Shown here: one piece after another, positions 52,074 through 59,886 of the stretch
Position numbering within the stretch: the first letter of the stretch is position 1
Layout of the letters: each line of letters starts with the position of its first letter
From: Candidatus Edwardsbacteria bacterium
GTDB lineage: Bacteria; Edwardsbacteria; AC1; EtOH8
Direction of reading: 5' to 3'
DNA: 64,000 bases
Assembly (NCBI GenBank): GCA_031082425.1
Contig: JAVHLB010000002.1
Location: 275,784-339,783, forward strand
Program-made: the position numbers and the translations under genes
The notes under the pieces: generated by a model
Databases searched by the model: none
What the model was told of the DNA's origin: nothing
The model's input: only the letters and a program-made list of their open reading frames with translations

Positions 52074-53303
52074 ATGAATATATTTAAAAAAACACAATTT
52101 TGGGTTAGTATTTTATTTGGCTTTCTGTTCTTGCAGTCGTGTCAAGAAAATTTGAATAAGTATGCTTCCCTTGAAAGAGAAATTGATTCATTATTTGTCC
52201 AGGGCGATCTGGTAGGATTTGCTTCTGGAATTATTGAAGAAGACAAGATGGTTTGGTCTATGACTCGAGGTATGGCTGATTTAAAGCAGGAAGTTACGGT
52301 CAATACCAATACATTGTTTGTTCTTGCTTCGCTTTCAAAAACTGTCACGGGTGCCGCATTAATGACCTTGTATGACAAAGGCAAATTTGCTTTTGACGAT
52401 GATATCAATTTGTATTTACCTTTTCAGGTTAGAAATCCAAAATACCCTGACATACCAATTACTTTCAGAATGTTATTAACCCACACGTCGTCATTGTATG
52501 ATAATAGTGCTTATATTTCCAGTTTGTATGCTTGTGGTGATCAAACACATATATCTTTTAAAGAGTATCTTGTGAATTGCTATACTCCGGAAGGTAGTAA
52601 ATACGATTCTTTGAATTTCACAGATTTTAAACCTGGCGAAAGGTGGGAATACTGTAATTCAGGATACGTATTTATTGCCTACCTGGTTGAATGTATCTCA
52701 AAAAAACCATTTCCGGAATACTGTAGTGAAAATATATTTATCCCTCTCGAAATGAATGAATCAGGATGGTTGTTGCGAGATCTCAATCCTAAAAAAATAG
52801 CATTAAATTATATTTCTGAAGCAGAGGCCAATCAGGATCCTGATCATCCGGGTATTGATAAAGAAACAATTGATGGAAAACGCGCTGTTTGTCATTATGC
52901 ATGGCCTGGTTATTCAGATGGATGTCTCCGCACAACCATTCCTCAGTTTGCCAATTTCATGATTATGCTCATGAACAATGGAAAATTTAAAGATAAACAA
53001 ATTTTAAAACCAGAAACAGTTCAATTAATGTTAACTCCACAAAATGTTAATGGAATGGGGTCTTCACCGCGATATAAACGATTAGATATGGGGCTAACAT
53101 GGTGGCTAAGAGAAACGGAAACTGAATATTTGTTTTCGCATGGTGGTGGTGGTTCTGGAATTTCTACTTTTGCATTTTTTGATCACAATAAAAGATATGG
53201 GGCCGTTTTTTTTATAACTGGTGATTGGCATGATAAAGGATACGACCGCAGTTTTTTTGATCTTTTTAGAAAACATTTTAAAAATGTGAAGAAAAATGAT
53301 TAA
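52074..53303 (+). CDS. Lipoprotein serine hydrolase, beta-lactamase family, foreign origin
   Basis: 409 residues, A+T-rich and with codon use unlike the surroundings. The N-terminus ends in a lipobox (LFLQSCQ), so it should be an envelope lipoprotein. The active-site set is complete: SLSK near 85 (ASLSKTVTG), YCN near 193 (WEYCNSGY) and HGG near 362 (FSHGGGGSG). It belongs to the class C/PBP-like hydrolases, as does the gene at 7838-8920, but the two are diverged. Its place between attC-like hairpins and an integrase remnant suggests it arrived as a cassette. Whether it degrades beta-lactams cannot be told. Confidence 0.88.
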   Translation: MNIFKKTQFWVSILFGFLFLQSCQENLNKYASLEREIDSLFVQGDLVGFASGIIEEDKMVWSMTRGMADLKQEVTVNTNTLFVLASLSKTVTGAALMTLYDKGKFAFDDDINLYLPFQVRNPKYPDIPITFRMLLTHTSSLYDNSAYISSLYACGDQTHISFKEYLVNCYTPEGSKYDSLNFTDFKPGERWEYCNSGYVFIAYLVECISKKPFPEYCSENIFIPLEMNESGWLLRDLNPKKIALNYISEAEANQDPDHPGIDKETIDGKRAVCHYAWPGYSDGCLRTTIPQFANFMIMLMNNGKFKDKQILKPETVQLMLTPQNVNGMGSSPRYKRLDMGLTWWLRETETEYLFSHGGGGSGISTFAFFDHNKRYGAVFFITGDWHDKGYDRSFFDLFRKHFKNVKKND

Positions 53304-53566
53304 AGTATTCTTAACCTTAGTTATTTGAATTCAAACACAAAAAACTAATATTTTATGAAAAAAGAATGCACGTAAAAACCATGAAAAATCGCTGGTGCTG
53401 ACCCCGAATAACTGTAACGCAAAAACAATTAGAACAGTTGCAAGAATAATTCATATGCACAGTTGCTTATTTAATTATCACCAACAAAGAGCTGAAGTCG
53501 AAGGAATGATACTTAAACTGGATAAAGATAATGGGTTACATGACTGGAAGACAGAACACCAGGCGG
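53304..53566. other. Non-coding A+T-rich sequence of the island
   Basis: No convincing gene. Short open frames here overlap the attC-like hairpin that follows and have no ribosome-binding site. Confidence 0.5.
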
Positions 53567-53693
53567 TAACAGGCGGTATATTTTATTGCCGAGCCAGTGC
53601 GGGTTTCAGTGTTTTTGCATCTAATAAACCTTTGTGTAACTTGACAGTGAAGTGCTTCGAAATCGGCAATAAAAACATACCGCCAATCCGTTA
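53567..53693. other. attC-like recombination-site hairpin
   Basis: TAAC (53567-53570) and GTTA (53690-53693) enclose long arms GGCGGTATATTTTATTGCCGA (53572-53592) and 53663-53684, which pair over about 21 bp with one bulged base and one mismatch. The total of 127 bp, the terminal AAC/GTT triplets, and an extrahelical base are features of integron attC (59-be) sites. The exact core consensus is not fully met. Confidence 0.5.
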
Positions 53694-53765
53694 TATCTTT
53701 CCATTAGCGAAAATATGCGCTTTATAATCAATCCCTGAATAAATACCAATACAGCTTATTCCAGT

Positions 53766-53880
53766 CTAGCCCCCCGCCTAAGCGGGGGCTTTCTCGTATT
53801 CATGAATATCTGACTTAAATTTCCTCACCATCTGCCCGCAGTTGCTGCCTATGGCATTCTCCTCCATGTTCCCCACCGAC
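53766..53880. repeat. Right copy of the direct repeat, radical-SAM gene 3' end
   Basis: Ungapped partner of 51534-51648. It contains a terminator hairpin (53768-53790) whose loop holds the stop codon of the radical-SAM gene (TAG, 53780-53778). Confidence 0.85.
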
Positions 53881-54701
53881 CTTATGACCTCATATCCTAG
53901 CTCCAAGAACTCTCTGGCCTTCTGTTCGATAATCTGATGCGCCATATAATTCTCGGTTATGCATCGCAGATAATTCTCATTGGCCGTAGCCGTTGGGTTT
54001 AGCGGCGTCAGCTTTATGGCAAATATTTCCGGATCGAAATATCCGGCTATTTTCACGGCTTCCACCGGGATCCCCGGCGACAGGGCGAAATTCAGGGACG
54101 GCTGGCGGCTGCCGGGACGGTAAAACCTTCTTCCCAAGTCGGCCATTTGCGGCCAGCTCATTTTGGGATAGGGGATCAGCTGGTCCCGCATTTCCAAGTC
54201 GGTGGTGTTCATGGAGAACTGCAGCTGCATATCGGAGAACCTCTGTGAGGCATTCAATAACGATTCGAACCACTTATCCCGCCCGGCCGGGGCCATGGTG
54301 GCGATGCAGGGCATGGCGCCGGGATGGCTGTCGGCCAGCCAATGGATAACGTCGATCACCGCATCGTTTAAAGCCGGTTCGCCCATCCGGGCGAACTGTA
54401 TTTTCAGTTTCGGACATTTTTGCGGATCTAGATCACGATTCTCCGACAATACATATTCTATCTGATCCCTGATCTCGGACAGCGACAGGTTGCCTTTGAA
54501 ATTGCCCCCGGCGTCGCACATCAGACAGCCCACCGGACAGCCCAACTGGCTGGATACCACTATCACCCATTTTTTGTCCCGTCCCCCGGCCGCCGGTTCG
54601 CATGAATCCACGAATTCCACCATTAGGGATGGATCTCCCCGCATCTCGGCCAGATAAACGCTGGCCAGCTCTTTTCTCCCGTTCTTTCCGATGATCCTCA
54701 T
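53778..54701 (-). CDS. RlmN-like radical SAM protein
   Basis: 307 residues. The radical S-adenosylmethionine cluster motif is CPVGCLMCDAG near 55 (CxxxCxxC). Further family features are KIQFARMGEPALN (GEP motif) near 101-113 and, near the C-terminus, SNCGQMVRKFK, the cysteine used in RlmN/Cfr-type methyl transfer. At 307 residues it is shorter than RlmN (about 350), lacking the N-terminal RNA-binding accessory part, so the substrate may be different. The ATG overlaps the stop of the flavoprotein gene (ATGA, 54701-54698), so the two are translationally coupled. The gene's 3' end is the target of the duplication at 51534. Confidence 0.85.
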   Translation of the reverse strand: MRIIGKNGRKELASVYLAEMRGDPSLMVEFVDSCEPAAGGRDKKWVIVVSSQLGCPVGCLMCDAGGNFKGNLSLSEIRDQIEYVLSENRDLDPQKCPKLKIQFARMGEPALNDAVIDVIHWLADSHPGAMPCIATMAPAGRDKWFESLLNASQRFSDMQLQFSMNTTDLEMRDQLIPYPKMSWPQMADLGRRFYRPGSRQPSLNFALSPGIPVEAVKIAGYFDPEIFAIKLTPLNPTATANENYLRCITENYMAHQIIEQKAREFLELGYEVIRSVGNMEENAIGSNCGQMVRKFKSDIHEYEKAPA

Positions 54702-55579
54702 TCTTTGTTTTCCCGTATGAAGTTATAGGCCATTGTGGTTTTTTTGATGCCGTCGCCGAAGGCGATGGCCGCCTGCTTTTGCTGCGGATGAGCCAGATCG
54801 CCGGCCAGATAGATACCGGCGTTCAGACATTGCCGTGCGCTGGAGCTTAAAACCGGGACATTCCTTGTGCTGCCGATGGCAGCCAGGCAATAATCGTATC
54901 TGCGGAGGATTTTTCTCTCCCCGTTCCTCAAAAATGCTGATATGCCATTGCCGTCTTCTGTGATTTTCTCGATAAAGGTATTGTATTTTACGGACACACC
55001 CGATTCCTTGGCTTCCCGCCGCAATGAATCGAAAACCCTGTCGTTTGAACCCCTGACCGCAAGGGTGATCTCAAAACCTTTCTCCGCCAGACTGCAGGCC
55101 TGGTCGAAGGCCACCTCGCCGCCGCCGATTACCAATATTCCTCCTTTTCGCCTTCCCCTGGGGATATCCGTCCACCGGTAAAACAGCTTTTTATCTTCCA
55201 ATTCTTGTGGAGCTACGATTCTGCTTAGTTTTTTGGGCAAAAGGCCGGTGGATAATATTACCGCTTTGGACTTGTAGGTGTTGTGCTTGGCGGCAATGAT
55301 GAATATCCCTTTATCATTTTTTACGGAAGAAACAGGGCCGGTAATTATATTTACGCCGCTATTCCGGGCCTGAGCGACCAGCGAACAATACAGCTCGGGC
55401 CCTGACAGACCGCCCTCACCGGCCAGGGGGAAATTTTCCACCTTTCGGGCCAGCAGCAGCCGGCTCTGCGGCTCCTCTCTCTCGATGAGCAAATGGGCCA
55501 GCCCCAAGTGCGCCGCCTGAATGACGGCGCCCAGCCCGGCCGGCCCGGCCCCGATGATGAGGAGATCGTATATTTTCAT
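54698..55579 (-). CDS. Thioredoxin-reductase-like NAD(P)H flavoprotein
   Basis: 293 residues from the ATG at 55579. The FAD Rossmann motif is LIIGAGPAGLGAV near 6-18, and the second dinucleotide site is ILVIGGGEVAFDQACS near 145-160. The C-terminal FAD contact reads NAGIYLAGDLAHPQQKQ. The CxxC redox pair of thioredoxin reductases is not seen, so it may reduce ferredoxin or feed electrons to the radical-SAM enzyme. Its start overlaps the stop of the isochorismatase gene (ATGA) and its stop overlaps the radical-SAM start; the three form a tight operon. Confidence 0.88.
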   Translation of the reverse strand: MKIYDLLIIGAGPAGLGAVIQAAHLGLAHLLIEREEPQSRLLLARKVENFPLAGEGGLSGPELYCSLVAQARNSGVNIITGPVSSVKNDKGIFIIAAKHNTYKSKAVILSTGLLPKKLSRIVAPQELEDKKLFYRWTDIPRGRRKGGILVIGGGEVAFDQACSLAEKGFEITLAVRGSNDRVFDSLRREAKESGVSVKYNTFIEKITEDGNGISAFLRNGERKILRRYDYCLAAIGSTRNVPVLSSSARQCLNAGIYLAGDLAHPQQKQAAIAFGDGIKKTTMAYNFIRENKE

Positions 55580-56148
55580 ATTCTCTTTGGATTCCCGCCT
55601 GCGCGGGAATGACCATGCAGCAGTTCTGATAGCCCAACGGTTCGGCAGAAGCCGTGCTTTAAAGCCAGAAGCGCAGCCTGGTGGTATCCTTTGCCCTTGG
55701 AACAGCAGGCGTCTGTAACTATGGTCGGCCGGTAGCCCAGCATGAACCCGTGCCGTACGGTGGTATCCACGCACAGATGGGTCATCACCCCGCAGATCAC
55801 CAGATGGGTGATCTTTTCTTTTTTAAGCAGGGCGTCAAGTTTGGTCCTGAAGAAAGCCGAGAAATGTTCTTTTCTTATTTTCACTGCGCCCGGGACGACA
55901 TCGATCCGGTCAAAATATTCGCTTTCCCATCCCGACGGCAGATGCTCCCAGCGTTCGGCCATCAGGTTGCCGGGCTTTGTTGGCGCAGTATGGCTGGTAT
56001 AGATGACCGGCCATTTATTCTTCCGGGCTGTTTCTATCAGCAGGTTGATCTTGGGCAGGATCTTTTTGCTGTCCGGCAGATAGGCCGGGGAGGTCTTATC
56101 AAAGAAGTAATTCTGACAGTCTATGACCAATAGTGCATATTTATTCAT
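55576..56148 (-). CDS. Isochorismatase-family cysteine hydrolase
   Basis: 190 residues, AAGGAAG before the ATG. The catalytic triad is seen as Asp10 (LLVIDCQNYFF), Lys near 93 (KIRKEHFSAF) and Cys near 127 (GVMTHLCVDTTVR). Nicotinamidases, isochorismatases and related amidases share this fold; the substrate cannot be assigned. The last 12 residues, HGHSRAGGNPKRI in part, are encoded by a dispersed palindromic repeat (55591-55610), so the native C-terminus was changed by repeat insertion. Its TGA overlaps the flavoprotein ATG. Confidence 0.88.
   Translation of the reverse strand: MNKYALLVIDCQNYFFDKTSPAYLPDSKKILPKINLLIETARKNKWPVIYTSHTAPTKPGNLMAERWEHLPSGWESEYFDRIDVVPGAVKIRKEHFSAFFRTKLDALLKKEKITHLVICGVMTHLCVDTTVRHGFMLGYRPTIVTDACCSKGKGYHQAALLALKHGFCRTVGLSELLHGHSRAGGNPKRI
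55591..55610. repeat. ATTCCCGC-type palindromic repeat inside a coding region
   Basis: ATTCCCGC, loop CTGC, GCGGGAAT. It forms the 3' end of the isochorismatase-family gene. Confidence 0.8.
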
Positions 56149-56184
56149 AAAATCTTCCTTTATCAGACGTATTCAGCGCCTGTT

Positions 56185-56204
56185 ATTCCCGCGAAGGCGG
56201 GAAT
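56185..56204. repeat. ATTCCCGC-type palindromic repeat
   Basis: ATTCCCGC (56185-56192), GAAG, GCGGGAAT (56197-56204). Confidence 0.8.
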
Positions 56205-56231
56205 CCAAGAAGCATCCGGCCAAACAAAAAA

Positions 56232-56257
56232 ACCCAGGCCGCAGATGCGGTCTGGGT
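56232..56257 (-). terminator. Terminator of the epimerase gene
   Basis: ACCCAG-G-CCGC (56232-56242) pairs with GCGG-T-CTGGGT (56247-56257). A TTTTTTG tract follows on the minus strand. Confidence 0.8.
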
Positions 56258-56328
56258 GGCTTGAAAGCCTAGTGCATGACCGAAATTTAAATCATTTTAT
56301 TCCGACGCCAATTGGCCCTTTGATCTGG

Positions 56329-56347
56329 ATTCCCGCCTTGCGGGAAT
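56329..56347. repeat. ATTCCCGC-type palindromic repeat
   Basis: ATTCCCGC (56329-56336), CTT, GCGGGAAT (56340-56347), between the epimerase stop and its terminator. Confidence 0.8.
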
Positions 56348-56361
56348 GACCCTCTGGTTGA

Positions 56362-56766
56362 TTAATGGCCTTCGGAAAGCTCCAGCAGAACCCCCTTGGT
56401 GGACTTGGGATGGACGAAGGCGATCTTGTGGCCGCCGGCCCCCACCCGGGGTGTCTTATCGATAAGCTGATAACCCTTGGCCGTCAGCTCCTCCAGGGCC
56501 TTTTCGATGTTATCCACCTTGAGCGCCAGGTGGTGGATGCCCTCTCCCTTGGCCTCGATGAATTTGGCGATGTTGCCGTCCGGCACAGTGGATTCCAGCA
56601 GTTCGATGCGGCTCTCGCCCACCGGGATGAAGGCCACCTTCACCTTCTGGCTCTCCACTGTTTCGGTCCCTTCCACCGCCAGGCCTAAACCCTCGGTGTA
56701 AAGTTTCTGGGCCTCTTCGAGGCTTTTGACGGCGATGCCGATGTGATCGATCCCTTTGATATGCAT
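56362..56766 (-). CDS. mce: Methylmalonyl-CoA epimerase
   Basis: 134 residues, the standard length. The vicinal-oxygen-chelate fold shows KGIDHIGIAVKSLEEAQKLY at the start (metal-binding His), GEGIHHLALKVDNIEKAL in the middle (second His) and the C-terminal STKGVLLELSEGH (Glu ligand). It interconverts (2S)- and (2R)-methylmalonyl-CoA. It belongs to the methylmalonyl-CoA mutase cluster at 56-62 kb and is 30 bp downstream of the MscS gene. Confidence 0.96.
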   Translation of the reverse strand: MHIKGIDHIGIAVKSLEEAQKLYTEGLGLAVEGTETVESQKVKVAFIPVGESRIELLESTVPDGNIAKFIEAKGEGIHHLALKVDNIEKALEELTAKGYQLIDKTPRVGAGGHKIAFVHPKSTKGVLLELSEGH

Positions 56767-56796
56767 GCGATGCTCCAGTTTTTAATTTTAAATATT

Positions 56797-57858
56797 TTAT
56801 TTATTATTCACAAACAGGGTCTGGGTGGGATAGGCAAACTCTATCTTCTTTTTGGCAAAGGCCTCCATGATGGCCAGGTTGATCTGCTGCTGGATATCCA
56901 TATATTTCAGGTAATCTCCTCCCTCCACATAATAGACGACCTCGAAGTTAAGGCTGAAATCCCCGTAGGAGGCAAAGTGCGCCCGGTCGAAGATGGCACA
57001 GGGAATATTTTTAATGATCCCCCCTATGATGCCCGGTATCTCCTTCATCTTCTTGGCGCCGGTGCCGTAGGTGACCCCGATCTTGAACACCACCCGGCGA
57101 TTGATCATCCTCTTGTAATTGCGCAGGCGGGAATTGGTCAGGTCGGTATTGGCAAATATCAGTTGCTCGCCGCCCAAGCTGCGGACCCTGGTGCTCTTGA
57201 TGCCGATGTGCTCCACCGTGCCCTGAAATTCTCCCACTATAATGAAATCGCCGATCTCGAAAGGCCGGTCGAAGAAGATGGAGAAATAGCTGAACAGGTC
57301 CCCCAGCACCTTCTGGGCGGCAAAAGCCAATGCCAGACCACCGATGCCCAGCCCGGCCACCAGGGCCGAGATCTTGACCCCGAAGTTGTCCAGCAGGATG
57401 ATCAGGGCCAGGCTCCAGACCACCAGCTTTAGGACTGTCAGTATCCCCCGGTAGGCCGTGTTCTGCGAAGAGTCCTCTCCTCCACGCTTCTTCCAGTAGG
57501 TTTCCACGGAATAAACCGCCAGGGACAGAATCAACTTGGCCGCTAAGTAGGTCAGAACAATGGCTCCGGCAATGTTGATGGCCTTGTGGGCCATGGGAAC
57601 GACATGGAGATTCTGAATGCTCAGGTACACCGCTCCCAAGTAAAGCATGGGAATAACCTTCTTGTCTATGGCTTCAACCAGACGGTCATCAAATTGGTTG
57701 GCGGTCTTTTCAGCCAACTTCTTCATCCGGGCGATGACGATCAGGTCGGCTATCTTGATTATTATGGCCGATCCTGCAAGGATGCCCAGACTTACCGCGT
57801 AATCCAACACCCGGTTATTTAAAAATGTTTGGCTCAGGAACTCATTCAAAATCATCAC
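56797..57858 (-). CDS. MscS-family mechanosensitive channel
   Basis: 353 residues. Membrane segments lie at about 15-35, 75-95 and 125-150. The conserved pore helix and beta domain read GLGIGGLALAFAAQKVLGDLFSYFSI near 170-195, followed by FFDRPFEIGDFIIVGEFQGTVEHIGIKSTRVRS in part. These are MscS-type signatures; the channel opens on membrane tension during osmotic downshock. It lies seven bases after the meaB stop, inside the methylmalonyl-CoA cluster, with no evident metabolic link. Confidence 0.93.
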   Translation of the reverse strand: MMILNEFLSQTFLNNRVLDYAVSLGILAGSAIIIKIADLIVIARMKKLAEKTANQFDDRLVEAIDKKVIPMLYLGAVYLSIQNLHVVPMAHKAINIAGAIVLTYLAAKLILSLAVYSVETYWKKRGGEDSSQNTAYRGILTVLKLVVWSLALIILLDNFGVKISALVAGLGIGGLALAFAAQKVLGDLFSYFSIFFDRPFEIGDFIIVGEFQGTVEHIGIKSTRVRSLGGEQLIFANTDLTNSRLRNYKRMINRRVVFKIGVTYGTGAKKMKEIPGIIGGIIKNIPCAIFDRAHFASYGDFSLNFEVVYYVEGGDYLKYMDIQQQINLAIMEAFAKKKIEFAYPTQTLFVNNK

Positions 57859-57865
57859 CCCGTTT

Positions 57866-58810
57866 TCAGATCTGCAGTTCTTTTATGATATCACCGGCCA
57901 CCGTGTAGGGGTCGGCCTTTTTTGAGTAGATATCCTCCAGGTTCTCCCTGGTTTCCATATCATGGGTCAGTTTTAAGGCGGCCCACCTGTCCAACTGGTT
58001 GGTGATGATGGTGTGCACCTCGTCCCGGATCCGCTTTTTTCTTTTTTCGGCCAGCCGGCCGTCCGAGTTCAGGTAGCCCCGGTGTTTTTCTATGGCCCCG
58101 GTCAATTCTGCGGTGCCCTGATCGTCCTTGGCGATGGTCTGGATTATGGGCGGCAGGAAGGTATTTTCGTCCATCTCCCTGACCGACAACAACTGTTCCA
58201 GCTCAATCACACAGCGTTCAATGCCTTCCCTGTCGGCCTTGTTGATGGCGAAGATGTCGGCGATCTCCATGGTGCCGGCCTTGAGCACCTGGACGTCGTC
58301 ACCCAGGCCCGGCACGGTGACCAGCACCGTGGTGTCCACCCGGCCGGCCACCTCCACCTCGGACTGCCCGATGCCCACCGTCTCGAAGATCACGATGTCG
58401 TAACCGGCCGCATCCAATATCTTGGCGGCATCGGAGGTGGCCAGGGCCAGCCCGCCCAAATGCCCCCGGCTGCCCATGGAACGGATGTATACACCCTGAT
58501 CGGTGGCGTGTTTCTGCATCCTGACCCGGTCGCCCAGAATGGCCCCGCCGGAGAAGGGGCTGGTGGGATCCACCGCCAGCACCCCTACCTTCTTTTTGTG
58601 CTTTCGGTAATGCTTGATCAGCTTGTCCACCAAAGTGGACTTGCCTCCGCCCGGCGGCCCGGTGATGCCCAAAAGATAGGCCCGGCCGGTATGAGGGTAG
58701 AGCTCTTTGAGCAGCTCCGCCGCCTCCGGCTGTCCGCTTTCTGCCAGGCTGATGCCCCGGGCGATGGCCCGGATATCCCCGGCTAATATTTTATCTGTCA
58801 GTTCGTTCAT
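57866..58810 (-). CDS. meaB: MeaB/ArgK-type GTPase, methylmalonyl-CoA mutase chaperone
   Basis: 314 residues. P-loop GITGPPGGGKSTLVDKL is near 48-64, the switch region VLAVDPTSPFSGGAILGDRVRM near 79-100 in part, and NKADREG near 195. MeaB hydrolyses GTP while protecting and reloading the adenosylcobalamin of methylmalonyl-CoA mutase. Its presence next to the B12-binding subunit and the mutase large subunit confirms the role. Confidence 0.96.
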   Translation of the reverse strand: MNELTDKILAGDIRAIARGISLAESGQPEAAELLKELYPHTGRAYLLGITGPPGGGKSTLVDKLIKHYRKHKKKVGVLAVDPTSPFSGGAILGDRVRMQKHATDQGVYIRSMGSRGHLGGLALATSDAAKILDAAGYDIVIFETVGIGQSEVEVAGRVDTTVLVTVPGLGDDVQVLKAGTMEIADIFAINKADREGIERCVIELEQLLSVREMDENTFLPPIIQTIAKDDQGTAELTGAIEKHRGYLNSDGRLAEKRKKRIRDEVHTIITNQLDRWAALKLTHDMETRENLEDIYSKKADPYTVAGDIIKELQI

Positions 58811-58900
58811 TTATATCGAAATTGCTGCATAAACCGCCAAGACGCGAAGACCGCTAAGTATGATCAAATTCCCCTGTGGCTCTGTGCCTCCGTGGCCATT

Positions 58901-59287
58901 TTAATTTTTGTTGATGTAATCCACCACTTGCTGGGAAGAAGTCCCCGGAGTGAAGATCTCCTTGATCCCCGCAGCTTTCAGGCCCGGGATGTCGTCGGCC
59001 GGGATCACCCCGCCGCCGAAGACCTTGATGTCCGGGGCGTTCTTCTCCTTGAGCAGCTGCACCACCCTGGGAAACAGGGAGTTGTGGGCCCCGGACAGGC
59101 AGGACAGCCCCACCCACTGCACGTCCTCCTGGACGGCGGCGGCGGCGATGGCCTCCGGGGTCTGGCGCAGGCCGGTGTAGATCACCTCGAAACCGGCGTC
59201 GCGCAGGGCCCGGGCGATGTACTTGGCGCCGCGGTCGTGCCCGTCCAGGCCGGGCTTGGCAATGAGGATGCGGATCTTGTTAGGCAT
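58901..59287 (-). CDS. Methylmalonyl-CoA mutase, cobalamin-binding subunit
   Basis: 128 residues, a stand-alone B12-binding domain. It begins MPNKIRILIAKPGLDGHDRG, with the DxHxxG cobalamin ligand motif (His at residue 17), and ends with the GGVIPADDIPGLKAAG nucleotide-loop segment. It partners with the separate large subunit at 60296-62086, as in archaeal and many bacterial two-subunit mutases. The first 11 codons and its leader are duplicated 550 bp upstream on the far side of a DUF559 gene. Confidence 0.95.
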   Translation of the reverse strand: MPNKIRILIAKPGLDGHDRGAKYIARALRDAGFEVIYTGLRQTPEAIAAAAVQEDVQWVGLSCLSGAHNSLFPRVVQLLKEKNAPDIKVFGGGVIPADDIPGLKAAGIKEIFTPGTSSQQVVDYINKN

Positions 59288-59315
59288 GTGAATGCTCCGA
59301 TTATATTTAATCTTT
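59254..59315. repeat. 62-bp direct repeat, copy 1 (start of the B12-subunit gene)
   Basis: It covers codons 1-11 of the B12-binding subunit and its leader. It matches 59807-59868 at 61 of 62 positions; the one difference is at 59261. Confidence 0.92.
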
Positions 59316-59695
59316 TACTTGTTTACAGCTTCTCTGGTCTCTTCTTTGAGTCTCTTAACCACCCAATCGCTTTTATCAAGCACTTCTTCGTTGGTAAACC
59401 GTATCACTTTTACTCCGTAAGCAGTGATGATATGATCCCGCAGTTCGTCGTAACCCTTCTGTTGTTCGTGAATACCGCCGTCAATTTCAATTACAAGGCC
59501 AATCTCATTACAGTAAAAATCGGCTATGAACCCGTGGATGACTTGCTGACGCCGGAAGTGAAGCCCTTCGATCTGGTTTTGCCTAACCATATTCCAAAAA
59601 GCTTTTTCAGCCAGGGTCATCTTTTTCCGAAATTCTTTGGCAAGCTTAAGCTTTTTGTTGTTCACTTTTTGACGTTTGATTAACAACGTACGCAT
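59315..59695 (-). CDS. DUF559 (Vsr-like) endonuclease-domain protein
   Basis: 126 residues. The family pattern is clear: MTLAEKAFWNMVRQNQIEGLHFRRQ, then FIADFYCNEIGLVIEIDGGIH (the D...ExD core of a PD-(D/E)xK-like nuclease), then GVKVIRFTNEEVL. It resembles very-short-patch-repair endonucleases but its target is unknown. The gene sits between two copies of a 62-bp sequence belonging to the B12-subunit gene, next to a two-hairpin repeat, so it was inserted into the methylmalonyl-CoA mutase cluster. No function in the pathway is expected. Confidence 0.88.
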   Translation of the reverse strand: MRTLLIKRQKVNNKKLKLAKEFRKKMTLAEKAFWNMVRQNQIEGLHFRRQQVIHGFIADFYCNEIGLVIEIDGGIHEQQKGYDELRDHIITAYGVKVIRFTNEEVLDKSDWVVKRLKEETREAVNK

Positions 59696-59702
59696 AGTTT
59701 TT

Positions 59703-59782
59703 ACCTAACCCCTGCCCCTTCCCCTTTGGGGAAGGGGTTCTCTGTTCCCCCTCCTAAAGGGAGGGGGGTAGGGGGGCGGTCC
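59703..59782. repeat. Two-hairpin GC-rich element beside the DUF559 gene
   Basis: CCCCTTCCCC/GGGGAAGGGG followed by CCCCCTCC/GGAGGGGGG and ending GGGGGGCGGTC. Base order is nearly that of 30900-30977. It lies eight bases upstream of the DUF559 start. Confidence 0.8.
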
Positions 59783-59806
59783 GTACCTATCCCCCGCAAC
59801 CAATCC

Positions 59807-59868
59807 GCTTGGCGATGAGGATGCGGATCTTGTTAGGCATGTGAATGCTCCGATTATATTTAATCTTT
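59807..59868. repeat. 62-bp direct repeat, copy 2 (truncated start of the B12-subunit gene)
   Basis: It carries the same leader and codons MPNKIRILIAK, after which the frame reads RIGCGG and stops. This is a non-functional duplicate of the gene start. Confidence 0.92.
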
Positions 59869-59886
59869 GATATTGTGTGACTACAA

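Noticed and set aside
53395..53727. 110-codon open frame in the island
   Set aside because: It spans the attC-like hairpin, has no ribosome-binding site or family resemblance, and is better explained as recombination-site DNA.
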